The notes under the pieces were generated by a model. It ran no database searches. It was not told the origin of the DNA and saw only the letters and a list, made by a program, of their open reading frames with translations. Made by a program: the position numbers and the translations under genes. Source: Gamarada debralockiae (Eukaryota; Ascomycota; Leotiomycetes; Helotiales; Hyphodiscaceae). Taken from it: a stretch of 25,186 nt of DNA. How positions within the stretch are numbered: position 1 is the stretch's first letter; every line of letters starts with the position of its first letter. The DNA lies in assembly GCA_002803225.1 (NCBI GenBank), contig NXFV01000010.1, forward strand, positions 1-25,186. The letters run 5' to 3'. This document shows positions 1-11,327 of the stretch, piece after piece.

Positions 1-75
1 CGCTTTCCAACCTCGACAAGTGCCAAGGACTGGATGAGAGCGACTAACGGTTCATTTCAATCTTCTTCCATTTAT

Positions 76-272
76 CCGGAGCAGTGGCGTTTCCAAAGTC
101 TCAATGAAGCTCTTTATCCTATTCTTCCATTTAGAAACTGACAATATCGCGTGGCAGCCGCGATCTTTCCCATCAACGCGAATCACGAGTCACATTTGAT
201 GAGTACAGCTCTGGCTCGGACTGTATAAATATGAAGATCTTACTCCGCTTCTTTAACTCGATAAATCCGGAG
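76..272 (+). promoter_or_regulatory. Two CreA/CRE-1-type consensus sites in the transporter promoter
   Basis: The octamer ATCCGGAG occurs at 74-81 and again at 265-272. Its CCGGAG core (76-81 and 267-272) fits the fungal carbon catabolite repressor consensus SYGGRG. Two copies upstream of a sugar transporter are consistent with glucose repression. The consensus is short and degenerate, so chance occurrence is quite possible. Confidence 0.3.
224..230 (+). promoter_or_regulatory. TATA-like box of the sugar transporter gene
   Basis: The sequence TATAAAT lies about 145 nt before the ATG at 374, followed by a pyrimidine-rich stretch (about 293-320). This is a usual arrangement for a fungal core promoter. 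It rests on sequence match only; no transcription start can be seen. Confidence 0.4.
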
Positions 273-373
273 TCTCAAAATCTGGGCCACTTGCTCCACC
301 CTTTCCCATTGCGATAATCGTCACGTGTGTTTGAATATTCTCTACTGCGAGAAGTTTCACGACACCCATCAAG

Positions 374-2483
374 ATGGTTCAGACACATGTTGGTGTGAAA
401 GGTGCTGAAGCCGGAGTGCAAATTGCCCAAGCGGAGGCACCTCAGTTCGAGAAGGTGCATTGGACGAAGGAGCCACATCTCCGAAAGCTATATGCCTATG
501 CTGTCGTGCTTATGGTAGCCTCTGCCACCACTGGATACGATGGGTAAGACTCTACTTTTCCCTTGAATGCCCTCAAAACTGACCGTCGCATAGCATGCTA
601 ATCAACACTTCCCAACAAATTGCTCTCTGGGGTGAATACTTTCCGGAGCACAGCAACGCCAACAAGCTGGGTATCTTGATCAATATGTTCAACATCGGTT
701 CAATTATCAGCTTCTTCATTACGTGAGTTAACTTCACTGTTCTTTATAGTCCTATAGCTGATATACTTACTCTTCCAGACCCTATGTAGCGGATAGATGG
801 GGACGGAAGATTGCCATCACTATTGGCTGCTTGTTCATGGTCCTTGGTGGCTGTTTGTCCGCGTTTGCAAATGGCTACGGCAGTAAGTATCTCATCGTCT
901 TAGTATAATATGTCTATCTTCGGGTTTCTAATCAACTTTTAGTGTTCATCGCAGGTCGTTTCCTCCTGGGTTTCGGCAACAGCCTCGCACAAATGTGCTC
1001 ACCCCTCCTCCTCACTGAAATTTGCCATCCCCAGCACCGTGGCCCCGTGACTGCTATCTACAACTGTCTGTGGAACTTGGGTGCCTTAGTTGTTTCCTGC
1101 ATCGGATGGGGAACAGCCAGTATCAACAACGAATGGTCGTGGAGATCGATTACCTTCATTCAAATCGTTCCCTCAGTGATTCAACTGACATTCATCTTCT
1201 GTGAGTATTTACTGCTTCTTCAGGCATCATCGCCTCCCCCATGCATAAAACTTCAACATTCGCGGCTTGTTTTATGAATTCGTGCTCATGCTAAGCTCTA
1301 GGGATCCCTGAATCTCCTCGATTCTTGCTCTCCAAGGATCGCTCAGAGGAAGCCCTTGACATGCTCGCTAAGTTTCATGCCGGAGGGGACAGGCAAAATG
1401 CCACAGTCCAGTATGAATATCAGGAGATCAAGGAGACCATGCGCATTGAAAGGGAGGCCACCAAAGCCACCTCCTACCTCGACTTTGTGCGAACCAAAGG
1501 CAACCGCTGGCGATTGGCCATCATTATTTCATTGGGTATCATCTCCCAGTACTCTGGCAACGCCTTGTTTTCAAATTACATGAACACCATCTACTTGGGG
1601 GCCGGAATCACCAACCAGAATCAAAAACTTGCGGTAAGCATATCTCTTCCCATTTCGCATCCTTTAGAGTTGCTAAATGAGGATATGAACGTAGCTTAGT
1701 ACCGGACAAACGATTTTGAACTTGTCCGTCACCATCATTGCGGCACTGACAATCGACAAAGTTGGTCGTCGGCCTCTGTTCTTGGTAGCCATATTCGGTG
1801 AGTTATAGTGCCTTCCCAAACCTTCGCGTCACTGCTAATGTCTCTGAAAGGCATGGTTGTATCTTTCGTGTGTTGGACTATCACCGGTGCTGTGTACGAC
1901 AACTCTGGAAGCACCAACAAAGGCTCTGGATACGCCCAACTGGTTTTCATCTGGATCTTCGGTATCTTCTATGACATCGGCTTCTCTGGTCTCCTCGTCG
2001 CCTATGCTCTAGAGGTCCTTCCCTTCCAACTCCGGGCTAAGGGCATGATGATCATGAACATCACAGTTCAGGCAATTCTTGCCATTGGAAAGTAAGTCAT
2101 GCTGCTACAGTGCCACAGCTTCAGCTAATCTAGAACTTCTCTCTAGCCAAACAAATGTACTGGCATGGAATGGATTTCCACACCACTGGAACTTCATGTT
2201 GTTCTACACTGTGAGTCCATTTTTCATATTGCTCGGCGTACTGTTCTACAAGACCAACTCGCTAATACATTTTCAGCTCTGGGACTGTTGCGAACTTGTC
2301 TTCGTATACTTCTTCTACGTAGAGACCAAGGGACCCACGCTCGAGAACATTGCACGTATCTTCGATGGTGAAGACGCTGTTGCCCATATCGACCTCCACC
2401 AGGTCGAGAAAGAGATCCACCAGGGCGAGCATGCAGAGGACATCGATGACTTTATAAACGTCTCGCCCAAGTCGGCCGTTTAG
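374..2483 (+). CDS. MFS sugar transporter (sugar porter family, lactose/hexose permease-like)
   Basis: This gene encodes a 12-helix plasma-membrane sugar/H+ symporter of the fungal sugar porter family. My spliced model is in frame throughout: 374-543, 594-722, 779-882, 943-1200, 1302-1633, 1695-1797, 1851-2091, 2147-2210 and 2277-2483, giving 535 aa, the usual family length. All eight introns are GT..AG and 50-101 nt long. Family motifs are in the right order: GYDG near the first helix, DRWGRK at residues 105-110, GRFLLGFG from 139, PESPR at 223-227 before the central loop, DKVGRRP at 352-358, QLRAKG in exon 7, and ETKGPTLE at 483-490 after the last helix. The acidic tail from about 495 is cytosolic. 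Intron 5 must use the acceptor ending at 1694, not the TAG at 1699, to keep frame. The lactose/hexose permease subgroup is suggested by overall style; the transported sugar cannot be read from sequence. The gene appears intact. Confidence 0.93.
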
Positions 2484-2925
2484 GCCGACATTTGATAGAT
2501 GGTTGCAAGTGACAGCAAGGGGGTTTTTATAGAAGGAACTGGATCGTGGGAGTGGAACTTTTGTCTGCTTCTCTGTCACCTTCTTCTGTGCTACAGATGG
2601 ACAACTGAGTTGTTGGAGTAATCTTAATATCAAGCTCAGGGTAACGTGTGGCAAGATCCTTTAGACACAGCCGTTTCGATAGATAGATTACAAGGAATAT
2701 AATATTTCTCGTACTGCATTAAACTCGATGAAATCCGTCAAGATGATGAAAAGTGACACCACAGAGAAGAGTTGAAGGAGCTTCTGCATGCGGGAAAGTG
2801 TCGACGTTCTTAACCTCCACCACCGGGCATGCATATAGACAGAGGCTTGAAACTCTCAACGTATTGAAACGTAAACCACTTCCACCTGTGCTCCTGGAGC
2901 TCGAGGAGAGTTTTTCGTATATAGA

Positions 2926-2975
2926 GCAAAAACGACAGCGAGCATGTCAATGAAAACAATGAAAATGATAATAAC
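2926..2975 (+). repeat. CGAC/AAAC-rich purine tract 1
   Basis: A purine-rich run with ACGACAGCGAG followed by AATGA-type repeats. It is the first of at least eight similar degenerate tracts, all purine-rich on the plus strand, between 2926 and 8310. No homology is seen between the tracts beyond the short motif. Confidence 0.4.
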
Positions 2976-3970
2976 ATTTCAAGCATTCCGTCCTTGGTCG
3001 TCAAACCTGCAAGTGGGTCTCGTCTTGCAATCTCCACTTTTAACCAAGCCCTTGTTAAAGGTCTAAGGGATACATAGTGCTTGCCATTGTCTGCTCATAG
3101 TCTGGGTAGACTTTTGAGCGCAAAAAATGTAGCTAGAATTCCTGCCCAGAGCAGGTGTGGGGAGTGGTGGTGGAAGAATTGGAGAGGAGTGGTGTGATTG
3201 ACAGCGAAAACGGGATTGACAACAACATAATACTATTCAATGGGAGATCGCCAGATCCCCACTCGAACAGCGGTAACCTGACCATCAGACCTCACCAATC
3301 CTAGCGCAGCCTGACCTCGCCTGCCTTAACGGCGAGGGGTCAACTGCTCCATTATCTTGACGGTGCACCCATAGGACCAAAAATACGCAGTTGATTCCAC
3401 CCTCTCCGTTATTGCGTTCCTATTTCTTGCTCAAGTGACGCAACGGCCTTTTGACAGGGTTTCTCAGTCAACCCTCATGAATGATCATCGGAAGTGGAAT
3501 CTATTTCTAAGACGTGAAGAATGGGCAGATATTTAAAGCAGCCTAGCTGGAGTTACGCGAATAACGATTCCCTTGGATATTGCTGTATTCGAAAGACTTA
3601 TGAGCCCAGAAACCCCTGGCGGCGGGAGTATAGAGTTTGTGGCAAATGAATAATGTTTTGAATACCATAGGCTTCAATAAAGCGGAGCATATGGGCAACG
3701 AAAGTAGTTGAAGTGTCGTCATGACGGTGGGATAATATACACAGACCTGATATTAAAGCTGATAGCTTCTTCGCCAAGAGCGAGGAGAAAGCTGGTAGAA
3801 GGTTTCAGGAGAAAGGCCAGCAGTGAAGGATGGAATATTTGTGTAGGAGAGAGATAAGAGAGTGTGTGCCCATCAATGGGACCAAGCTTGAAGTGAAGGC
3901 TTGGACATCGTGCTGGGAACTTAAAAATGAGTCTACCTAGAATTAAATCGCTTCGAGAAAATAAGGTAAT

Positions 3971-4021
3971 GACATCGACAACGAAAGCAACGACAACAGT
4001 GGAGCCGACAACGATAACAAC
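3971..4021 (+). repeat. CGACAAC-rich tract
   Basis: The clearest member of the family: CGACAAC occurs three times within 51 nt (CGACAACGAAAG, CGACAACAGTGG, CGACAACGATAAC). Related tracts lie at about 3197-3230, 4611-4650, 5696-5744, 6974-7020, 7640-7690 and 8261-8310. It may be a degenerate microsatellite or the remains of a dispersed repeat. Confidence 0.45.
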
Positions 4022-6058
4022 CTTGTTAGCAATATATCTGTAACTCCTTCAGTGATGAGATTGATACAAAACCTCCCAATTTCCAATGTATTACAGTTAG
4101 TTCTACATATCCTTTCAAAGGCGCGGCACACTTAGCTTGGTCCTTCTGGACTCTTCTTGACATGAAGTGCTAGTGGTCTCCTCGTACTTATTTTTATGGC
4201 GGATTATCATTCTCTCAGACCACAGATTCTGAGTTTTACCCAGATCTCAAACCACTTGGTAGTTCTTTCCGAGAACCGTAACAACAGGAGTCCAGTCACA
4301 TGACCTGACTTTCTGGTCAGCCCTTCAACTCTAATTTTTGATTTGAAAACCCGAACACTGACGATGTCAGCTTCATCCCTCTTTGGTAGTGCAAGCTTCT
4401 CAACTACCTCCAGCAGAGGCATAAACCTTTCTGTCAGTGAAACTCCAGTTACTCAGCCTCATTCTGCAGTCAAGAACGAAGGAAAGGACAGTCATGGTCA
4501 TTTATTTGGCCCAATGTTTGAGCGCTCGAAATATAGTTAGCAAGTTGGAGAGACATGAAGAAAGGGTTGTGGAAGCGGTGATCGGGTTCGAAGGAACACG
4601 GCCAACGAGAAAGAGAACGACGACGAAATATAAGTCAACAACGACATTGAAGGATTACTCAATGTAAAATCACCCCCATCATCGGTGCTTTATTCTGTCG
4701 CATCGAGGTTTCAACAGAATAGTTCGATCCCCTCAGCTTGGATATCTTCCTTTGTGCTGTGCTTAGAGCCTCTCATTCCACATTTCCGGTGCTATATACC
4801 TTAGATTGTATTGTTATCCAACCATTCTGCTTCGTATGTTGCATCCGTTTTATGGTCTTTCAGGGTAAGAAGTGAGACAAATTTGCTCATACCTGAAAAT
4901 GTAGATGTACTGATCAAGAGGCGGCTGGGTCCTCTGACAGACCTCGGGTCCGCAGACAATTTAGGGCCAGAGATCAAGGGCAATTTTGCCACCAAATTCT
5001 TGAGTTCCACTAGTGGAGTCTTCTTGTTGAAATGAGTAATCAGTACTCTAGTTTTAGGTAGATAGTCAGTATCCCTGGTTATCTGTGCTGCCCGCTGAGT
5101 CACATAATGTCACATGGCATCACATGACTCACAGCTCACTTGAGCAGTGTGACGTGTTCTATGAGTCATAGGGAGGTTTCTGTCCATAAGTACAGACTAC
5201 TGTACTTGGTTTGTCCATCAGTATCTCCAGTATCTTTACAGCCTTAATAATCCAATCACATTCTCCTATCCTTATCGTCCATCACGTGACCATATTGCAA
5301 GACTTCTGATTATGGTTTTTTTCCTTTCGTAGGAGAGTACATTTCATTATTCAGAAAGAGCATTCACTGAAGCATACCATGTGTTCTTGCAACCTACTCC
5401 TAGAATATACGTCTAATGAGCCTTCTTGATTGTATGACTGGACAGTGGAGAGAGTTATTGGCGCCTTCTGAGAGACCTTCAGAACAGTTGCGGAGCTCAG
5501 AGGGCCGCAACCGTTTGTCTTTCTGCAATTCTACTATACACAAGATTCTTGATCCACGTCAAACTTGGTGCTATGGAAACAATCGAGAGAGAAAAGGCAA
5601 ACTCTCGAGGCTCGAGAGCAGAATGACTTTCTACGCTAGCCCTTTTGGAGGTCGAAAGAAAAGGCAATTTTGGCAGTTTATGGATCAGGTGGATCGATGA
5701 CGATAAGTAAGGCGACAGCAAGAATAAAAGCAACAATAATAACCAAATCCTTTTCTCGCCTCAGCCATACTTCGAAGCTGCTCTCTCTTTTTGAGCTCTC
5801 ACTCTGATGAAACATGACCAAACGCCATCGGTCTGTTCGGGAGATATCGCTGGTTTACTCTCCCTCTCCCTACTGTCTCCACACTCATATAGCTTGACAC
5901 TCAGCAGGCTTCAAAAGCGTCCCCACGGACTCAAAATGGAGATTTATGGTTTGCTCCATGAACAGATTCCCAAAGATCAAATGTTTCGTTGGAGTTCATG
6001 CTTCGTAGTCGCAACTGCCACTCGATTCCGCGTAGATTGTCTTGGCTCGTCAAAACAT

Positions 6059-6087
6059 TAAAAAAAAATTAAAAAATTAAAAAAAAG
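6059..6087 (+). repeat. A-rich low-complexity stretch
   Basis: Runs of A broken by TT pairs, of the form (A6-9 TT)n, about 29 nt long. It resembles a decayed poly(A) tail but has no recognisable retroelement body on its 5' side, so it is recorded only as low complexity. Confidence 0.6.
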
Positions 6088-6290
6088 CCCTAAGAAACTG
6101 GCAACGCATATCTAAATCGATTCAGGGAAAGAACAGCCATAATTGGTGTCCATGGCTGAGCAGAGACCAACCGGACCATACACCTAGCTTTCAGAAGAAC
6201 AAGTAGAGAGAAATATCGTTTATATATTATTCAGCTTGAAGCAACGAGCCCAATAGGTTTGGATATGCTTGGATCGATGCTTGCTACATT

Positions 6291-6827
6291 TGTTCTATCA
6301 ATATTATTTTTTTCGTCAATAACTACGATTGGCTCTATGGTAGTCGTAATATTTGTCACTACCATAGATTGATGACTGCCATTATGTACTTGTAAATAAT
6401 CAAGATTCCTATGGTACTGATCAATCTATATACTCAACGTAACCTTGATCTTCACTTCCCTCTACGTGCTCCTCTACATGCTCTTCCCCCCTATTGCTTC
6501 GTACTGAGCCCCCCTTTATACCACAGCTCTAGCACTTTGGCTAAAGAATCAGTGAGGAGTGAAGTGATTCAATTGAGCAAGCTCGCGATATTTAAGTAAA
6601 TATCAGTGTGTTGTGTGCCTAGAACTCTTCGCTGAGCGACTTCGATCGCTTCCCCGAATCGCTGACCGATTCCCAGAAAACGATGATAAAATTGATGATA
6701 GCCATAGGAGTTGACAAGTACCATAATGGTACTCATTAATCTATGGTAGCCATAAGTATTTATAACTCCCATAAAGCCAATCGTAATTATTGACGAAAAT
6801 TTTTTATTGATGATCACCATAGAACAC
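6291..6827. mobile_element. MITE-like or fold-back element with long inverted arms
   Basis: The left arm (about 6291-6425) and the reverse complement of the right arm (about 6691-6827) align along their length with a few small gaps. Shared blocks include CGTCAATAA.TACGATTGGCT, CTACCATAGATT.ATGA and CCATTATG. About 265 nt of unrelated sequence separates the arms. The left arm also contains a 9-bp hairpin (CTATGGTAG 6335-6343 with CTACCATAG 6359-6367), and the right arm a 17-nt palindrome centred on 6725 (6717-6733). No transposase frame lies inside, and I could not define target-site duplications. It fits a non-autonomous DNA transposon with subterminal repeats or a decayed inverted duplication. 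The inverted structure is directly visible; the mobile interpretation is inference. Confidence 0.6.
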
Positions 6828-9148
6828 ATTGACAAGACGAGCAATGCTGAGCTTTCAGGAGCAAGCAACTTGATGCTCAACTGTATGGAGATTCTGGAAT
6901 GCTATGCTTATCTGGAGGATGGTCGTTAAATCTGATATGAGTGGCCGAAAGAGGTGGACAGGAGGTGAAAATTCGAAGACAAGAACAGAATCAACGACAA
7001 CAAGGACAGTATCGACGATAATGGGAGACTCCACAACCTCTTTGCCCATTCAAGTTTAAAGTTGCTTTCTCTGCCCGACAACTTCATTCAGTCACCTCGG
7101 GAGCATCAATCCATTCTTTTCTAATAACATTATTGTCTGTCTTCGCTGTGTCTAGAACGATGCAGCCAGAAATGAGAATCCCTGATAAGGGTCTTCATCA
7201 TCAAGTTAAGTGCTTAAGTAGCCATGCCATCGCCCGCAAAGTCGAACACCTCAACCTCGACCACTCTAAAGAAGCAATTCCTTGTCCTCGAGCACTACTC
7301 GTAAATTGTATCTTGTTACTAGGAAGGGGATCAGAAACCTCTCCTTCAAAATGCCGCACGTTGAGAGGGCACCAGGTTTTCTCTCAAGGTTGGCTTGAGG
7401 CTCTAAGCGTCATTATCAGCTCTTTTGGCTTACACTGAGAGGAAATTGCACTCATGACGTGGCCAACACGCTACTATTGGGGTTCAACCGATAGATCCAA
7501 ATCCCCGCATTTTCGTAACTCTCATGCGGGAAATGATTTCGCCCACAAATCCCATCGACCAGCTGAAAACGGGATTCGCACTCGCCGGTGATTTTAGGTG
7601 ACGTAGGCATGTAGAATCTCTGATCAAGTTCCCAATGAGGACGAAGTTGTAAACGACAGCGAGAAGTTATACGACGAAAGAAAAATAACAGAATACATAA
7701 GAGTTCAAGATCCTATACGCAAAGCCTTTTCTTCATGGAGATTGGGGAGATATCTGCCGGAGAGATGGCTGTCTTAGTTTCGCATACTCATGAGATGTTA
7801 AACTCAAGGTTTTCTTCCGAGGTAAAAGGGTTTCCTACTATGACTCTAAGAAGCAATTCTAGTTGTCTTATATAGAGTACAAAAACATCCAGGGAAAACT
7901 AAATCTGCAATATCAAACCTCGCGACTCGACGGCAAGGATACCTCAATCATGATGCTTGCGCCAAGTGTCCCCACAAGGCAACCAAAATTGCAGCTTGGT
8001 TTAAGATCCGAGCAAAAGAAATCATTGGGGCGATGGGAATCAGTGACATACCATTTCTTCCCATCTCTGCCTCAGCTCGAGATCACAAAGCATCGGTGAT
8101 GCTGCAGCCGTTTCTGGCAGTGCTTCCACTTCTCAGCATATTTACAAAGCCTCTCCTCCCAACACCCATATCTGAAATCCGTGTCTCTTTTCACTGAGAA
8201 CTTCTTCGATCCCAGTCCAAACATCACAAGTACACTGTGGCGGGGTATCTGCAAAGTGAAAGCGTACGCGACGACAGAGAACAAAGACGGCGACAGTAAC
8301 ACCGACGAGGAAATTAAAACCAGAGAGAGAAGGCAGAGCATGGATCTCGAGTCAGTATCTTAATATTAGCCTGCCATCCCACGCGTCACCTGAGGACGCA
8401 CTGCGTGGTCAGCTTGGACAAACACCTATCAACCTCTCCGCCAAGGCCGCTTTCGGAAACCTCGTGATTGGAAGGAGTTGCAGGGGATGGATGTGTGAGA
8501 ACTTGATACTCATCCCAAGTTCCTTATCGGGTGTAGTCATTTGAAGCCGAAGGTCAATTGGGAGACGAGAGGGAGATAAACGAGGTGGGTAGATCACTGG
8601 AACCTTGAAGACAAATATTCATTTATTGATCTCATGCTTTGCAGAGCGTGCCATATACTTTGATTACAATACAACTGACAACAATCCATAATACGGATAT
8701 GATAGATAGATGCAAGATAGAATGCTTCCCGAGCAGCCTCCTTAACGCCAAGATATTCCATTTCTACTACTAGATTCAAAGCAATTATCCGACGATGTAA
8801 ACTTCAATTCCGTCCTTGCTGTGCGGTATGCGGCGATGATGCTGGTATGTGGGTGTCATTGCTGCAGTATGCTCCTGTGAGCTACTGTGTTGTGTCATTC
8901 TTGTGGGGGTCATGTTTGTTGGGGACGAAGACGGTGATGTTGGTGCTGGCGATTCATGTGACGATTATCCGGAACGCAAGTGCGAGACGCCGCACAATGA
9001 ATCGTCGGACAATCGATTTTGTCGCCAGGGTGGAATCATGGTATCGACATCCACAAACGGCTAAACCGAGTCCTAGTGTGCCCCTACGTCCTATCCAGCC
9101 CTCAGCCTCGTAGCTGGTATAATCGGGCTTTCCGAAGATCAATCATCT
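6828..9148. other. Gene-poor interval downstream of the Zn2Cys6 gene
   Basis: No convincing coding frame was found on either strand. Three further CGAC-rich tracts lie here (about 6974-7020, 7640-7690, 8261-8310). The last 100-200 nt before 9149 should contain the 3' UTR of the minus-strand transcription factor gene. Confidence 0.5.
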
Positions 9149-11327
9149 TCACCGAAACGGCAGATCATTCACAGGATTCATCCCCATATCCACACCCTCA
9201 CCACCGCTAGTCTGGCGCTGCAGATGATGGAACTGCTCCGGCACACTCCTCGGGATCTGCATCCCAAAGGAACTTCCACTGCCCTGTCGTAAAGGCGGTC
9301 TCCTAATCGGATTTCCACCACCACCCATTCCACCTCCTCCTATCCCAAGGCTCGCATCAAACTCCCTCTTGAAGTCCGTTTGTAGTCCACCACCGCCTGC
9401 GCCCTCCCCGAAGTTTCCACCATGGTTGCTGGGTGCGAGGTGATTGTTCATGTTAGGTCCGCTGAGGTCAGGGAAGCCGCCATATTCAGTCAGTCCAGGG
9501 AACTCCATCGAGTTTGGCATAATGGGCGGACTGGTGAACGGACTATTATCACCACTCTCCGGGCCATGAGTTGGTGAGCTGATCTCCTCAATACGTTTAT
9601 CAAACGGTGTCATGCCTGCATTCTCCATCTTGAATTCTGAATTGGATGGCATCTTGTAGTCGGTTGGCGAGCTGTTGCTGATACCGTTGAAGTTGCTAGG
9701 AATGCCCATACCCATGGGTCCAAACCCATCGAAGATGTCGACTTCAGCGCACATATTTTGTGGTGTGTCGGGGACGGTTTGAAGCATTGGATTGGCGAGG
9801 GTGGGGAGCACGTCGTGGACTTTGGAGAGAAGAAGGGGGAGGAAGCGAGAGTCGCCGTTGCGGAGGACGGAAAGGAGGGTCATGAATTGGTGGAGGTAGT
9901 CGCGAGGTCCCATTGTGAAGGGTTGGGGATTGGCGGGGAGGAGGGAGAGAACGTCGGTCAGAGAGCACGCAACGTCGAAGAGTTTTTCGATCTGTACTAC
10001 AGTTAGTATCATACAACGATGGAGAGAGGAGTTGGGCATACCAATCCGATGCCATGTACTTCCATGCTCTGATGCGAGAACTGTGAAGTCATGGCAATGA
10101 GATCCCGTGCAATCTCAACGGGATATTGGAATGTCATGCTTGGGTCATCATGACCTGAACTCAAACATCCATTCTGTATGCTTAATTGCCAGACCATCGT
10201 CCGTAGCCATTGTTGGCTTGTACGCAAATCGGCTGCTTGGTTCTCAGTGGAGTTCAGGTACGTGGGAAGGGCATCTGTGAGTTGTTTTTGAAGAGCAGCG
10301 AGGTAAGTCGGGGAGCAGTCGCTCCTTGTCTTGTTCCATAGTGCAACAAAGTGTTCATCGAAAGGTCGGAAGAGGGAGACGAGATGTATGAAGCCGTGTA
10401 GGTGATGGGATTGGGTGTCGGATGGGTCGTCATGTTCTGTTGGGAGGGAAATTGTAGCTTGAAGAGACAGCGGCCGATGTCGTTGAAGGGCATATGCTCT
10501 GCTCAGAAGTCAGTACACTGCAATGCCAGCGATTAATCTAAATCTTACCTCTCCGTAACGAAGAGCAACCAATAAAGTCTTCGTCTCCTCGACGCCTCGA
10601 CAGCATCAAATTGTAGATATGTCTCTTCCTTCTGCATTCCCAAGATATGTGCTAGCGTCGTCGCCTCTCGCAGATGGAACCAAGCCTTATTGTGTAAATC
10701 AAGTCCAAAATAGCATCCAAACAAAAAGAAACTCGTAACAAGACTGTTCATGGTCGGCGTTTCGAGATGATCGTAGCTCTTCCTAACCCTCAACGTTTCG
10801 TCCAACAACAGATTCCCCGACACGAGATTCGCGCCTGGCAGACTGTCGAGTCCCAGAGGATCACCTGGTATTCCCATTCCTGGCTGTATCATCATGAACG
10901 CGCAAAGCGACGTCAAAAGACAGTATGTATCGACATTCTGATCCGCGTACAGCGCCTGTTGTTCCAACCGTTGCCTATGTAAAATTGGCAGCGTAGGATA
11001 CATATTTGCGAAAAAGAATTCGATACAATCTTTTATCATATCGCTCGTGAGGAGGCCCGGCGTCGGTGCGAGACTCGGACTGCATGGAGGACTGGAGATT
11101 CCGTTGAGACGATTCGCGACTTTGGACGAGAGCGTGGTCTGCCGTTGCGTTTCCCTCAATTCGCTGATCACCTTCGCTCGCGACCCTTTGGGACCCTTCT
11201 TCTGCGGTATCGCGTGGTAGGTACAGGATAGTTGGGCGGACGAACAATTGCGGCATGGATTGATGCCGTCGCATTTCACTTTTCGACGATGGCAGGCGTC
11301 GCACGCCCTTTTGACCGACGACGACAT
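9149..11327 (-). CDS. Zn2Cys6 fungal transcription factor, MAL-activator-like DNA-binding domain
   Basis: This is a nuclear transcriptional regulator. The spliced model runs 11327-10549, 10498-10042 and 9991-9149, with two 50-nt GT..AG introns, giving 692 aa. The start is the ATG at 11327; an in-frame GTG lies further upstream but is not a likely eukaryotic start. The N-terminus carries a complete C6 cluster, CX2CX6CX5CX2CX6C, with Cys at residues 9, 12, 19, 25, 28 and 35. It is followed by a basic linker, QKKGPKGSRAKVISELRETQ, which resembles the linker of yeast maltose activators. From about residue 95 a Fungal_trans-type helical region follows (IEFFFANMYPTLPILHR; FFLFGCYFGLDLHNKAW). The last ~200 residues are low-complexity, Gly/Pro/Ser-rich and probably disordered. 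The COL-26/BglR-type carbon regulators are a possible assignment, from memory and uncertain. No frame breaks are seen. Confidence 0.9.

Larger units (their letters stand above)
2484..6290. other. Gene-poor interval with scattered low-complexity tracts
   Basis: I find no frame here with a recognisable domain or a consistent splice pattern; open frames reach at most about 100 codons and look random. Visible content is a series of CGAC/CAAC-rich tracts (described separately), a 7-bp hairpin (CCTCGCC at 3315-3321 with GGCGAGG at 3331-3337), a CACGTG E-box-like site near 5284-5289, and an A-rich stretch just after 6058. The first 200 nt presumably hold the transporter 3' UTR. Confidence 0.5.

Noticed and set aside
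4715..4732. GTTCGATCCC resembling a tRNA T-loop
   Set aside because: No acceptor, D or anticodon stems could be formed around it.
4801..5103. 100-codon minus-strand frame
   Set aside because: Begins with GTG, lacks a recognisable family, and overlaps a 74-codon plus frame. Not supported.
5095..5175. Cluster of TGAGTCA/TGACTCA and TGACGTG motifs
   Set aside because: Suggestive of AP-1/CRE-like sites, but no gene lies nearby to be regulated.
9744..10055. Frames overlapping the third exon of the Zn2Cys6 gene on both strands
   Set aside because: They are in alternative frames of a well-supported exon.
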